From Chromera velia (lineage: Eukaryota > Sar > Chromeraceae), in NCBI GenBank assembly GCA_018398765.1, contig JAHBMJ010005619.1:7501-69120 (forward strand): a DNA stretch of 61,620 nucleotides, written 5' to 3'. Made by a program: the position numbers and the translations under genes. The notes beneath the pieces were generated by a model, which did no database searches, had not been told where the DNA came from, and saw only the letters and a program-made list of their open reading frames with translations. Positions 23,972-34,700 of this stretch are shown in pieces (positions within the stretch are counted from its first letter, which is position 1; the number at the start of each line of letters is the position of its first letter).

Positions 23972-24290
23972 AAAGAAGAAGAAGGGTCCATCTGGTGGCC
24001 TGGCCTCTCCCCCCCCTCCCCTCCCTGTCCGTTGCCCACCTCGTTCCTTCCTTTGCAAGGTCCAGCGAAAGAGGAAAAAAAGAAAAGAGCAGACGAAAAA
24101 GAAGAAGAAGAAGAAGAAGAAGAAGCAGGAGCAGCAGCAGCAGCAGCAGAAAAAGAAGAAGAAGAAGAAGAAGCAGCAGCAGAAGAAGAAGAAGAAGAGG
24201 AAGAAGAAGAAGAAGACGAAGAGGAAGTGGAAGGAGAAGGGGAGGGAGAAGAAGAGGAAGAAGAAGAAGAAGTCTTAGAAGAAGAAGAAG
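23830..24290 (+). repeat. (GAA)n-type tract encoding poly-Ser on the minus strand
   Basis: Long imperfect GAA runs with GCA interruptions. Read on the minus strand within the LINE-1 frame they give Ser runs with Ala blocks. Plus-strand Glu or Arg frames here are artefacts. A shorter GAA tract in LINE-2 (about 35756-35790) also encodes Ser. Confidence 0.85.
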
Positions 24291-24320
24291 CAACGGGGGA
24301 AGAATTTCCAAAAGGATTCT

Positions 24321-24427
24321 GACATTTGCCCTGTCTTCCTAGAGAACAGTTCCAGCAAGCCCTTTTGAGCTTAGCGCACCTACAGCGGCTGCAGGTGCTA
24401 TTTGCAGCACAACTACATTTGCAGCAC
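24321..24427 (-). other. Cys-rich cluster in LINE-1 ORF2 (putative nucleic-acid-binding finger)
   Basis: The segment reads CCKCSCAANSTCSRCRCAK then ACWNCSLGRQGKCQN. Spacing such as C-x2-C-x-C and C-x2-C-x6-C recalls CXC/CRC zinc-binding modules. LINE-2 has related clusters at the same place. The function is inferred. Confidence 0.7.
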
Positions 24428-25976
24428 TGGGTCCCCTCCTCCTTCGACTTCTTTCTCCCCGAGGCGTCCGGAGGACCCGGGCCGTCACCCCCTCTTTTGT
24501 CTTTTCCTTTTTCATTTTCTCCATTCCCTTTGAAGCTTCTTCCGTTACCCCCCTTTCCTTTTTCCCCTCGTCTATTCGTTCCTTTCCTCGTCTCTTCATT
24601 TCCTTTCCCTCCTGTCTTCCCCGTTGGTTGGTTCTTCCCCCCCCCCCCCACCCCAGTGAGAGAGAGAGGAAGAGGAAGTGAAAGAAAAGGAAAAGAAACA
24701 TTGCATACATCTATCACCTTCCATTCGATACCTTCTGCACTCATGTGTTCTTCTTTATCCAAAGAGATGACATTGTCAGCTACTCCGAGAGGAGAGTGGC
24801 GTGTATCAAGAGTCGATGCATCCGAGAGAGGCGAAGGTGTCCTACCTGTGTGAATGTCATGTGTGATCGCTGGAGAAGATGGCGTTCTATCATACGTTCT
24901 TTGTCCAAAGTCTACCGAGAAGGCCTCTCTTCTATGCATGCACGAGCCGAGCTTACTGTGATCGCATACTTCATTTCCTCTCTGCCCGCCTAGAAAGTCC
25001 TCTTCTATGTCCCCCCCTCCAAGTTGCTGCTTCCCCTCCCCTCCCTTCAACCCCCCACCCTAACTCTTTGGAGTTCCCGTCTCCAACAAATCCGGAGGTC
25101 TTTGGCCCCACCTCTTTCCAGAAAGCCATCCGCGAGTCCCTTTCCGTGCCCTCCTGAAGTGTCTCCCTGTCCATCTCCCTCTGCCCTGCCGTGACCTGCA
25201 CATAGGGGGAGGGGGGGGAAACTGTGTCTTCTCAAAAAAAGCATGAAGGGGAGCGCGATCAAAAACCATCCCTGCCCCACTAACCGGCGTTGGATAGACC
25301 GTGATTCCCCCCGGCCTATCCGTCCCCCCCTCCCCCAGTCGGTCACTGGGGTCTACGGGCTCGTTGCAGGGTGTCGTCGGTCCAATGGTGTGATCATTTC
25401 CATCGGAGGTTTCAACAACACAATGTGACAGAGGGAATGCCGTTTTTTGAAAAGAGATTTGAGACCGAAAGGAAAACATCTTTACATAATTTTCAAGGAG
25501 CGCAAACCGGTTCGTAACCGAGACAGGGGAACGTTCCTTCCCTCCCCAAAATACCCCTTCGCAACGCTTTCCTACCCCCCCTTCAGTCCCTGATCTCAAC
25601 CACCCCAACAGCCCAACTTCTTCCACAGCCTGGAGGATACAATTCACAGCTTGCTCTCTGCCCTCAATTTTCTTTCTCTCACTCATTCTGTCTATTTCTT
25701 CCTCAAGAGTCTGAATTGCCACTACTCGTTTCTCTATCTCATACACCAACACCCTTCTCCTCGTCAGCAAACGACTCAACTTCACACAACCTGCCTCATC
25801 CCCTCCGAGGGATCCGTTATGTGCCGGCACAGAAGGGGTTCGGATCTTTTCCCCCTCCCCCAACTTCTTTCAGGCCCGAGGGCCCGGAGGGCCATCACCC
25901 TCCTCTTCCCTCGGAGAATCGGGCTCCTCAAAAATTTCTCCATCGGACTCATCCCCTCCTCCGAGCTTCCCCCGCC

Positions 25977-27335
25977 TTACTGGAGGGGCTGATGATGCCG
26001 GTGCGTCTCTCTGTCGGATTTGTCCCCTTTTTGCAGGAGATGCAGGTGGCCAGGGGTCTGGTGGGATCGATCAATGTCTGCGAACGAACTGAAGAGGGGT
26101 CCGGACTCTACCTCCATCTCCTGCCGTTCCTCTCCCCCCCTGACCGGCACCATACCAGCTTGTTCAGAGCCCACACCCCTATTAAGGCCGAGCACGGGTT
26201 GGGAATTGGGAAAGAAATGTGGGGCAGGCAGGGGTTGGGGTCTATTCAGCATTCCGTCCGAATACCCTTAGTGGTAAGGGTATGGAGACGGGAAGCTAGA
26301 CGCGAAGCTGTACATGGGGGCTACCATGGGGGCAGTCATGGGGGTAGGCCGAGCTATGGCCCCTGCAGGGGGACCATGGCTCCTGGGGTAGAAAACCATA
26401 GACGCCCCTTGCAGTCCGGGAGGTGCATCCGCGGTGTGCGGGGCTGGATTCACGGCTGGCCTCAACCCGTCCTCATCCCCCTCCTTTGCGACCACTTCCT
26501 TTGCTTCCTTCACCTCCTCCTCATCGTGAGCATCAGGGGAGGCGAGTATTCCCCTCACCCACCAAACCCTTGACTGTTTCTTCTGCTGCTCGTTTTTTGG
26601 TATACGGTAAAAGAACAGTCTCCCGTCTTTGGTTTCTATGCAAAACCGCTCATCAAAGAGCTTGTCACACTTCTCCGCATTATCATCCGAGTCAAACACA
26701 AGAGTTATCTTCGGTTGGCCAAGCTTCTTGTTTGGTTTCTTCGGGTTGGGTCTGGGTTTCCACGAAGACTTGCTCTTGATCGTTGACATCATGGCTGCGG
26801 AAAATGCTTCTGCTTCTTCGAGTCGCATATTGAAGATTTGGGGGTATCTGGCACAGTCCCTCAGGAACTTTTTCAGATCCCGGTCGAAAGAGATCGGGCC
26901 CCTGCTCAGGAAAAGTCCTTGGATCTCTCGGGTGCGGAGTCTCTTCTCCTCAGCCGCTTTGAAGAGATCTGCGCTAGGGGATTTCTCCGTTAGTTCGGTG
27001 ACTTCATCCTTCAGAACCTTTATCTCCCCCTCCAAGCCGCTAAGCCGTTCCTGGTCCTCAGCCTAACCCTGGGTGAGGGCTGCGAGCTGGGTTTTCACCG
27101 GCTCTAACTGGTTGGTAAACGATCTGTTGAGGTCCTCCGACTGAACTTTCAGTTTCACATCCAGAAGGGCGCTCAGCTGATTTACTGCTGCCGACTCCAG
27201 GGGACTGGAGACCGGCTTTGGAAAAGAAAAGTCAGAGGAGCTTTTACCAGCCATCTGTCGGCAAGCGCCAACAAGACAGAAGCAACAGCCCTTGTGGGAG
27301 GATACAGGAGACGGCTTTTGGCAACGTATCACCAA
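25977..27335 (-). pseudogene. LINE-1 ORF1-like protein (coiled coil)
   Basis: The frame starts near MAGKSSSDFSF (27255). It carries a predicted coiled coil (LEGEIKVLKDEVTELTEK) and a basic segment (KSSWKPRPNPKKPNKK). A compact region follows (KITLVFDSDDNAEKCDKLF, ERFCIETKDGRLFFYRIP) that could be an RRM-like fold, and then a Pro/Gly-rich tail. Stops lie at 27063 (TAG), 26268 (TAA) and 25977 (TAA), all possible C-to-T changes of Gln codons. After 25977 the frame shifts once, near a C-rich run, into the frame at 25863 that carries NRFALLENYV and leads into ORF2. LINE ORF1 proteins bind the element's RNA; that role is by analogy. Confidence 0.65.
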
Positions 27336-27457
27336 ACTCTACAGTCTCTTCACCTTTTCTCCTCGGAAAGGTTTCGTTTTGATTTGCTTAGAGAATGCAG
27401 CTCAAGAAGACAGCAGAAGACGGAGTCATGTAAAAGACAGCAGAAGACAGCAGAAGA

Positions 27458-27787
27458 CTAGATCCGATTCACCGTCTGACAACTTATGTCCGAACGGAGG
27501 TGCCACGGGGGAGACTGAGTGATCTCTGATATAGGCGATTGGAGCATATGTCGATGATAGAAGAAGTGTGTGAGCATGGAGAGAGATAGGAAGCCCAAGG
27601 GGATAGGGGAGTGGGGCAGGCTGAGGTGCGGGTAAGGTAGTACTTCTCGCTTCTTCTTCAGAAGGACGCCCAAAAGGCCAGTGCCCTCATTGCTGTATGC
27701 CTAGGACCAGACTGATCGATCCCAGGGAGCAGTGTTTTGCTAGCTAGTAGTCCTAAAGTTCGGCCGCTTTATGATGATGACTTATGA
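27458..27787 (-). repeat. 330-bp repeat R1, copy b (abuts the LINE-1 5' end)
   Basis: About 96% identical to copy a. It directly precedes the LINE-1 5' region on the minus strand, as in a head-to-tail arrangement with a 5'-truncated older copy. Confidence 0.8.
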
Positions 27788-28299
27788 TTAAATAACAGGA
27801 TCGGTGAAGGAAGAAACGGTGCACTGCGGTTTCAACTTCTAGACTGTAAGTAAATGCGTGACTGAAGTGATGCTGTGTGTATAGAACTTGATAGAAATTG
27901 ATTGCCAGGTCCGAGATGGAGGCGAGTGGTCGTATTGCGCATCAGAGGTGAATGAGTTTGACTGACTTTTCCGCGTCTTCATGCGATTGCGTGCGCATTT
28001 CGAGCCAGTATGGCGAGTCAGTAAAGAATCGGATCGAAGAATTGATGCATACATGTATGTCAGTGAATTACACATGCTCGTATTGCAAACTATATGTTGT
28101 GCAACGTTGTTGAAAGTGTTATGCTTGATATAGACGGACAGATTCTCTATCTTCGTACGTGTACAAAAATCTTCCACGCTGGTTTCTGGCCTGTTAGACT
28201 CTGGTGGATTGGTTGCCGACCACAGTAGGCAAAAACAATCTTATAAGCTTGGTTGCCGAGTTCTTTTCAGTCTAGCAACAGTTATGCTTACTGCACGGT
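27788..28299. other. Gene-free interval
   Basis: Mixed sequence between the R1 and R2 repeats. I see no coding frame and no element structure. Confidence 0.4.
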
Positions 28300-28532
28300 T
28301 ATCTAGATTTTTTATCACTTTAGGTAGCTTTAGGTGAGCATTCGCTAGCGTAATCCTAGCTTGCAATATGACATGAATGCTCACAGACTGCCCTTTGCCA
28401 TTGGGATACGATGGCTGGTGGGTTAAGTCACCTCATCATCATCATTATCATCATTATTGATCGGTTTATAGGCCAGCATGCAATGTATGAGTCTAGGACA
28501 ATGCTGTATTACCCCTTTGCTAGACCTACATC
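28300..28532 (+). repeat. Repeat R2, copy a
   Basis: It begins tatctagatttt, holds a potential hairpin (ggtgagcattc pairing with gaatgctcac), then a CAT/ATT microsatellite, then cggtttataggcc and gagtctaggacaatg. Copy b lies at 31181-31444, and a tail-only copy c at 36252-36333. Confidence 0.8.
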
Positions 28533-28885
28533 ACTCATTAGGGTGAGGCTGCCGTCTACTAGCTGAAACCCGGCACCTGAATCATGACGCTTAATCGATT
28601 TAAGTGCCATCCCTCACTATAGAAGGCTGCGACAGTCAAACCAATCTAAGGTACTGAGAGCAGACAGAGCAAACCAGTGAAGAGGGAGAATAACGATTGG
28701 AATAGATGTACGAAGAAGGCGTTCGAAGGGTCAAAGAGATGAACAATTCGGAAAAAGACCGTTCGGTCATTGTGCTCACGTCTTTTATCTGTAAGAGAAG
28801 AGGAAAGGGAGATAAAAAAGAAAGAAAACAGAGAAATAAGAAACAAAACAAACCCCCATTGCTAAGCTTCATACTCAGTCTGCTC

Positions 28886-30866
28886 TCACAGCCACGTTGC
28901 AACAAACTTGCCCTTTTGAAGACCAGGTTGGTCACCGTTTCCTTCTCCTGCTGGATGGTTTTCGAGCGTGACAAAAGCCCGCACAGCGCGTGTGACTGAT
29001 GGGAAAGACATGTCAAAGGAGAGGTTCTCTCTGCTGGACGCTTGTTCTTCCCCCTCTTCGAACTGTTCGAGAAAGCCAATCTCGTCTTGAATCTGATCCC
29101 ATGCCCTCTGACGCCAAGACTTCTTTGCTGACTTAGAAACGACGGCGGGAGTGACTGTCGTCATCTGTGCAGTGAAGTGTAGACGAGGACTCACGCGGTC
29201 AGAGGGAGGAAGCAGAGAGAAGAGCTGCTGCAAAGAACGTTGCACATTGCATTCTTCCTGCTCTGATTCAGAAAGGTGAGATTCTCCGCAGACACGAAGG
29301 CGCACCTTATAAGAAGGGAATGCGTCTCCATACCTGCGAACAAAAAAGAGCGAACGCCCATCCTGGATGGCAATCATATCATTGGTATGCTTCTCCGTCA
29401 TGTCACAACAAAAAACTGCCTCCAGGCCCCTTTGCCTAACAAAATCTGCGCCGTCACAGCAAGGCAGATCCTCTTGTACACAAAGGTTGAACAGCTCACA
29501 AACAGTCTGAGCTGAGAGGCCAAACGGGTTTTCGCTGAAGGCTCCTTCAAGGAAAAGGTGAATGAAGTGCACTGAGGCTTAGGGAACCTCAGGAGGAGTA
29601 GGTGGGGAGAGGGGTTTTGAGCCTAGGTGCATCCTGGTAACTTGGTAGTCAGCCAGAAATAGGGAGGTGGTTACCAGGTTGGCCGGTAACCTGGCCGGCC
29701 GAGTTGCGGCGGCGCCGCGGGCCCGCGCCGTGGCCCAATCGACGTCCGTGTGGCCGCCGCGCGGCCTTGGCGTAATGGGGGCCGCCACGACCGCGCCCGG
29801 CGCGTCAGGCATGACCCCAGCTTTCAGAGAAATGTTTGAGATGATTGCAAAATACGGGAGGCACTCTTTTGGCACTCTTCTGGCGTCATGCATGTTATTC
29901 GCTTGTTGTGCGTGCATATGAGTTTCATGCGTGAAAGAAAAACAGTTTTAGGATTCAAAAGTTTCCGCGTCTTTCGAATGCGGCCAGATTTTTTTTTAAT
30001 TTTTTTTCTATAATTTTTTTTTTCTATATTTTTTTAAAAATTTTTTTTCTAGATTTTTATTTTTTTTTTTTTTTTTAATTATATGGCCGGTAAACCGGTA
30101 ACCTGGCCATTGTTAAAAAATTGGTCTAGCCCGGCCAGGTAACCGGTTACCCGGTAATTACCCGGCCATCATGCAACTAGGGTTTTGAGGAACCAACGTC
30201 CATGATAGTGGAGTAGACGAGTCCAGGGATTTGGTTGACAGAGTCGCCTTTCAAATTTAAGGAGGAGGATATGGATGCATTGTTGTTAGTAGAGGGCGTG
30301 TTGGCATCGCTATATGGGGAGGGCGAGATGGAAGCACTTTATGGGGGGGGCGTGTTGGCATCGCTTTATGGGGAAGGCGAGATAGAAGGCTTAGCGCTCT
30401 GAGTCACTTGGGGGGAAGGATTGACGTAAGCTTCAGGAGGTGACAAGTTTGGTGTGAAAGAGGCAGCCGAGGTAGAAAGGGTGGACACAGTCTCCTTAAA
30501 TGCGACGTCACCCGCAACCGACTTCTTTTTGTTTGACCTGAAGCCTCTCTCAGCTAAGGGGGAAGGCGAGTTTGTCTCTGACTCCGCAGATGAATGCCAT
30601 GGCTTCTTGTGCCTCCTTCTCTATGGGTGGGAAAGTGACACTGTCAGCTTCTTTAACTTTATCAAAATTGAGACGACTGACGACACTGCGGGAATAAAAG
30701 TGTCGTCCAGTGTCTTCTCAAAGTTGCGAAGCGGGGTATCCAGTAGAGCACTTCCTGCCGGTACAAGCTGCTGCACCGCAGCCACAAGGGCCACTCGCGG
30801 GTCTGGGTGTTCCGCAGTTCCCCAAGACATCCCGTCTGAGCTGGTTTGAGTACTTCGATCGCTCAC
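28886..30866 (-). pseudogene. Decayed coding frame of unknown function, split by a MITE
   Basis: I do not recognise the product. From 30866 the frame encodes segments such as DPRVALVAAVQQLVPAGSALL, a Ser/Pro region with short repeats (SPSPYSDANTP), and after the MITE (29622-30181) continues with SENPFGLSAQTVCELFNL and SKSAKKSWRQRAWDQIQDEI to a TGA at 28886. Removing the 560-bp MITE and one 8-bp target copy puts both halves in the same frame, so the insertion hit an existing coding frame. Internal stops are TAG at 30621 and TAA at 30366, 30339 and 29579. At one repeat unit the TAA matches a Tyr codon (TAT), so not all stops are transitions. The frame opens after a TAA at 30867 that also looks like a 3' splice site. 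Confidence 0.6.
29622..30181. mobile_element. hAT-like MITE with 11-bp inverted ends and 8-bp target duplications
   Basis: The left end is cctaggtgcat and the right end, read inverted, is cctagttgcat (10 of 11 match). Both sides carry gttttgag (29614-29621 and 30182-30189), an 8-bp duplication as made by hAT transposases. Near the ends there are repeated GGTAACC/GGTTACC and CCGGCC motifs, like hAT subterminal repeats. The middle is very GC-rich (29700-29815), then T-rich. No transposase is encoded, so it must be moved in trans. Confidence 0.75.
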
Positions 30867-31180
30867 TTAAGAAAAACGATCATCAAACCAAAAATGGAGA
30901 CGGCTGCTGAACAATGCTGAAGTTGTAGCAAAATTGGAGTTCGCTTTGAGCAAAAGCTGGGGAAAAGGTTATCGATTTGCCAAAGCTGAGAGCCAGAAAA
31001 AACAGAGTGAACAGAATGAAGCTGAAGAATGGAGAAAGAGTTTTCTGCTACGATTGAAACCACGAGACGGGCGCTGCGAAGAATGGGTTCAAGCAAGACT
31101 GTTTCTCAGCGAAAAATTTCCAAAGAACTCTCTAGCGAGATGTCATCTCAAGCTCTAACTGAGTGATCCTCAAACAGCGG
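30867..31180. other. Gene-free interval 5' of the split pseudogene
   Basis: Mixed sequence between the pseudogene and repeat R2b. An upstream exon of the pseudogene could be here, but none was convincing. Confidence 0.3.
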
Positions 31181-31313
31181 TATCTAGATTTTCCATCACT
31201 TTAGGTAGCTTTAGGTGAGCATTCGCTAGCGTGATCCTAGCTTGCAATATGACATGAATGCTCACAGACTGCCCTTTGCCATTGGAATACGATGGCTGGC
31301 GGGTTAAGTCACC

Positions 31314-31344
<31 letters not shown>

Positions 31345-31444
31345 TAGATAGATTATTATTATTATTATTAATCGGTCTATAGGCCATCATGTAGTGCATG
31401 AGTCTAGGACAATGCTTTATTGCCCCTTTGCCAGACCTGCATCA
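31181..31444 (+). repeat. Repeat R2, copy b (downstream of LINE-2)
   Basis: Very similar to copy a with a longer (CAT)n and (ATT)n run (31308-31372). It lies beyond the coding end of LINE-2 (31783), as R1 does for LINE-1. Confidence 0.8.
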
Positions 31445-31782
31445 TACAACGGGAGAGGGCTTCATTCTTGCAACTCTAAACACCCTGCATCTAGAAGATG
31501 CTTTCTAAATCGCTGATGTCGTTTCCCTTCTGTGGAAGGAGTGCGACAACTGCAACAGAGACTCTCAGGCAGTAGAGGCAGACAGGAAGACCGGTGGAGA
31601 GGGGGGATGGGAGATGTAGGTGGGAGATGGAAAAAGAACATTCAAAGGTGAGACGGGAAGAGAGGTAAGTAACCATCACATGTATCGAATCGCAGGCCTT
31701 ACGATGGAGGGCGCAGACAGATGTTTCGCAAGATTCGTAGGGCTGGTATGGGTGAGTGTCTGAGTGCCAGGGTGACCTTCAT

Positions 31783-34700
31783 TCATGCTAACAATTCGCT
31801 TTGCGTGGCGTGTTTTAGAGGGGTGGAGTCTTTCGATAGCAACCATTTTCTCTCTCTTTCTTGGGCTCTGTCTAATTTGGCTTCAATTTCGGTTACAATT
31901 GCATTCAGAGCCTCTCGATCTGCTCTTGTTTCTGTGCATTCAGTCAGTCGGTGCAGTAGATTGTCTGCTTTGCCCCTGCATGCAGGGCAAACCGCGTCTT
32001 CCAGCCCTCTGTACGGTGCATAGGGGCAACCACCAAGCAACATATACAGCAAGGCTGAAAAAGGGCCTGAGGACCAGATCGCAGCGCGAGGGAGGGAAAC
32101 GAAACGGGGGGACGAAGGGGATGAAGGAAAAGTAGAGGAAAGGAAGAGGAGAGACGAACGTTAGGCAGTAGGATAAGACGTTTGGAACACATTCGGTCTG
32201 ATACCTCTGCCAAACTGCAAAACCGCCCCCCGTGAAGCGGCCCTTTCTAGACAACCATCAATCCATTTATCAACTTTTCGGTTAATCACTGCTCTTAAAA
32301 GAAGGAGACGGCCAACCTTGGTGGCTTTCTTTCTTCTTCTGATGGTTGGATTGACAGTCACAAATTCTTCCAATCCGGTCAACCCAATCAGTTTTTGTGT
32401 GTGCATCATAGAGGAAGGACAATTACCATTCATTAAAGCCAACCAGGCATCCACGGGCACCTTGAGGTCAATATGTTTTAAGTTAGTCAAATACCCAGCA
32501 AGTCTCATCGACAGATGCACACGTGCAGGAAGTAGACCAACAGCACACAGGGTAGGTACACGGAAAGAGGAGAAAGACAGATTCAAAGCCCAACGGACAA
32601 AGCGCAATTGAAGGACATCTAATGCATCCATGTCTGACTTGCGGACAGGCAGACAGTCAAACGCATATAGAGCAACAGGCAACCAGAAAGCGCATAAACA
32701 CAAAAGTTTTGCTGCGGGGGGCAAGCGACCTAAAGAGAGTGCTACGCTCTTTGCATGACCCATCCATCTACTCGCTATGCTAAGCCTCTCTTCTATTACC
32801 TCCCTTAAGTCTCCTCCTTCGAACAAAAGAACACCCAGATACTTATACAACCCCACTCTCTCGATCTCTTTTCCCCTAAACATAAGCCTGCCTTCAATTG
32901 CAGGGTAAGAGTCGGACAGACGCATGATTTTCGTCTTTTTTAAATTAACAGTGAGCCCCCTCTCTTCATAGAAAGAATTCAATTCATTCAAGCTGACCTA
33001 CAGGTCATACATGCTCTCAGCAACGAAGACAAGGTCATCGGCATAACCAAGGTTATCGCACTCAACCCCACCGAGCAGAACCTCTGCACGACCGGAAGCC
33101 TTCACTCTTTCATGCAGATCATTGATGAAAATCAAGAAGAGAAGAGGGGAGAGAGGATCCCCTTGTTTCACCCCTTTCTCTTCCTTGAACATAAAAGGGC
33201 TGCCAGTGATGCTTCCGTACACATTTGTATACATTGCCCAAATCATTTTGACATCAACTGCACTCACCCCTTGCTTCAGCAAAACTTCAAACAAAACATC
33301 CCTGGGCACGGAGTCAAAGGCTTTGCTGAAGTCTACAAAGCATGCTAATAAGGGCTTCTTTCGTTTCTTTGCCTTTTGCATCAGCGCAGTAAGTGCTTCA
33401 ATGGCTTCCCTTGTTCCTACCCCTTGCTGAAAACCTAACTGCCTATGGTCAATCTTCACTTGCGATGTAAGACAGGCAGAGAGGAATGAAGAAAAGAGTT
33501 TTGGTAAGAGTGAGATAACATGAATCGGACGCCATTCACCAGGGTCGGGGGAAGGAGGCCCCCTTGGAACCGGACAGATTTTAATTACATTCCATTCATC
33601 TCGCCAAGCGGATGTCAAGTAAATTAAGTTCAAATGGATAAATAACAAAGCACGAGAAAGAGGCGAATATTGAAAGCATAGGGAGAGGTGGTTACGGGCG
33701 AGTCCGGACAACCCTGCAGCCTTTTCTTCCTTTGTGGACCGGAGGACTTTCCTTATTTCTTTGATGCAAAAATAAGGGCGAGACGGAGGGAGTGGTAGGG
33801 GTAAAGGGGGAGAGTGAATGCCAAAGGGAACCTGATGAGAGTGGGTATGCAGTTGTGAAAAAACGCCAGGGTGCAAAGAAGAGTTAAAAACAGGTGGGGC
33901 TGGCTGCGAAGGAGGGAAAGGGGGAGCACTTTCTTGTGCAGATTCCCTGCCAGAGGGAGAGTCAGCGAAGATGGAAGCCCAGTGACAGGAAAAGTCCTTT
34001 ACTGAAGGCTGGGAAGCAGGAGGGGCTTTCTTTCTATTGCTTTTTTGCAGCTTTCTTCTCAATGACCAGACCTTTGAAGGGTTAGAGGACAACTCGAGTG
34101 CAACCTTTTCTGCACAGAGCTTTTCGTACGCCTTTCTTTTCCTGTTGTGCAATCGCTGACATCTGCGGGCCTGCTTCTCAACTGTCTGTCTTAAGGCAAC
34201 CACGTTCGTTCTGCTGCTCCCACTTCTCCCCTCATTCTCACATAATTGCACAAGTTTGTTTAACGCCTTCCTTGCTTCCCTCCAAAGTGTCGCTGCTTCC
34301 TTGCATTCATTATCAAACCATTCGGCCTTTTTCTTTTGTCTCACTTTTTCCCTGCCCTGTTGACCATCCAAATCCTTTCGCTTGATTTCTTTTGTCGGGC
34401 CGGCCAACGTGGTTTCCCATTCCTTCAGCAGTAACTTTTCCCGTTCACAGAAAGACAAGGGCACCGGTTGCTCACATGAGTTGGGAGCAGACAGTGGGGG
34501 GGGGGGAGCGGATGGAAAAGAAGAGAGATCAATGTTTTCAGCTTCGCAAGCCATTTTCACAAGTCCAGGCCATAGCTGTTCAGCCAATTGACCAGCTGCT
34601 GCAGCCGAGGGGAGAAGCTCCTCGTCTGAGACAGGAGTGGATCTGATGGAGCGATGAAGGGGGGGGATACGTAAAAGGGAGTTCTCTTTGCTGTCTGGCG

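Larger units (their letters stand above)
19141..25863 (-). pseudogene. LINE-1 ORF2: Cys-rich cluster, poly-Ser, APE endonuclease, reverse transcriptase, zinc knuckle
   Basis: One frame runs 6.7 kb with no frameshift and six stops: TAG at 25060, 21328, 21262 and 19990, TAA at 20794 and 20275. Order: basic Gly/Lys region, Cys cluster (24427-24321), poly-Ser/Ala tract (about 24300-23100), endonuclease (YINVGG near 22840, VVLVETQ, GDLNFHT near 22390, SDHDH near 22010), reverse transcriptase (KAAGLDGISPQQL, FVDFSKAFDSIPR, GVKQGDALSPLLFL, GYADDLVLF near 20440), and a terminal Cys/His knuckle (CLAEGCSN...HRLSVC). Compared with LINE-2 here, the stops at 21328, 21262 and 19990 fall exactly on Trp codons (for example RFVR-stop-A against RFVRWA). 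No ATG was found for the EN-RT part on its own. Confidence 0.88.
18615..27457 (-). mobile_element. LINE-1: non-LTR retrotransposon, nearly full length
   Basis: Transcribed right to left. The order is a leader (27457-27336), a coiled-coil ORF1 (27335-25977), a continuous EN-RT frame (25863-19141) and R1 as the likely 3' end. An R1 fragment (27458-27787) abuts the 5' end. No poly(A) tail or target duplication could be placed. The clade was not determined, only that it has an APE-type endonuclease. Confidence 0.75.

Noticed and set aside
23675-24342. Plus-strand poly-Glu or poly-Arg proteins
   Set aside because: They are antisense readings of the poly-Ser tract of LINE-1 ORF2, which has the recognisable domains.
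18615-27787. R1 repeats as LTRs of one big element
   Set aside because: The ends are not TG...CA, there is no target duplication, and the interior is a LINE with R1 in the place of its 3' untranslated region.
29579-29917. A 112-codon minus-strand gene across the MITE end
   Set aside because: It is a read-through from the MITE into the interrupted frame; the MITE part has no protein character.
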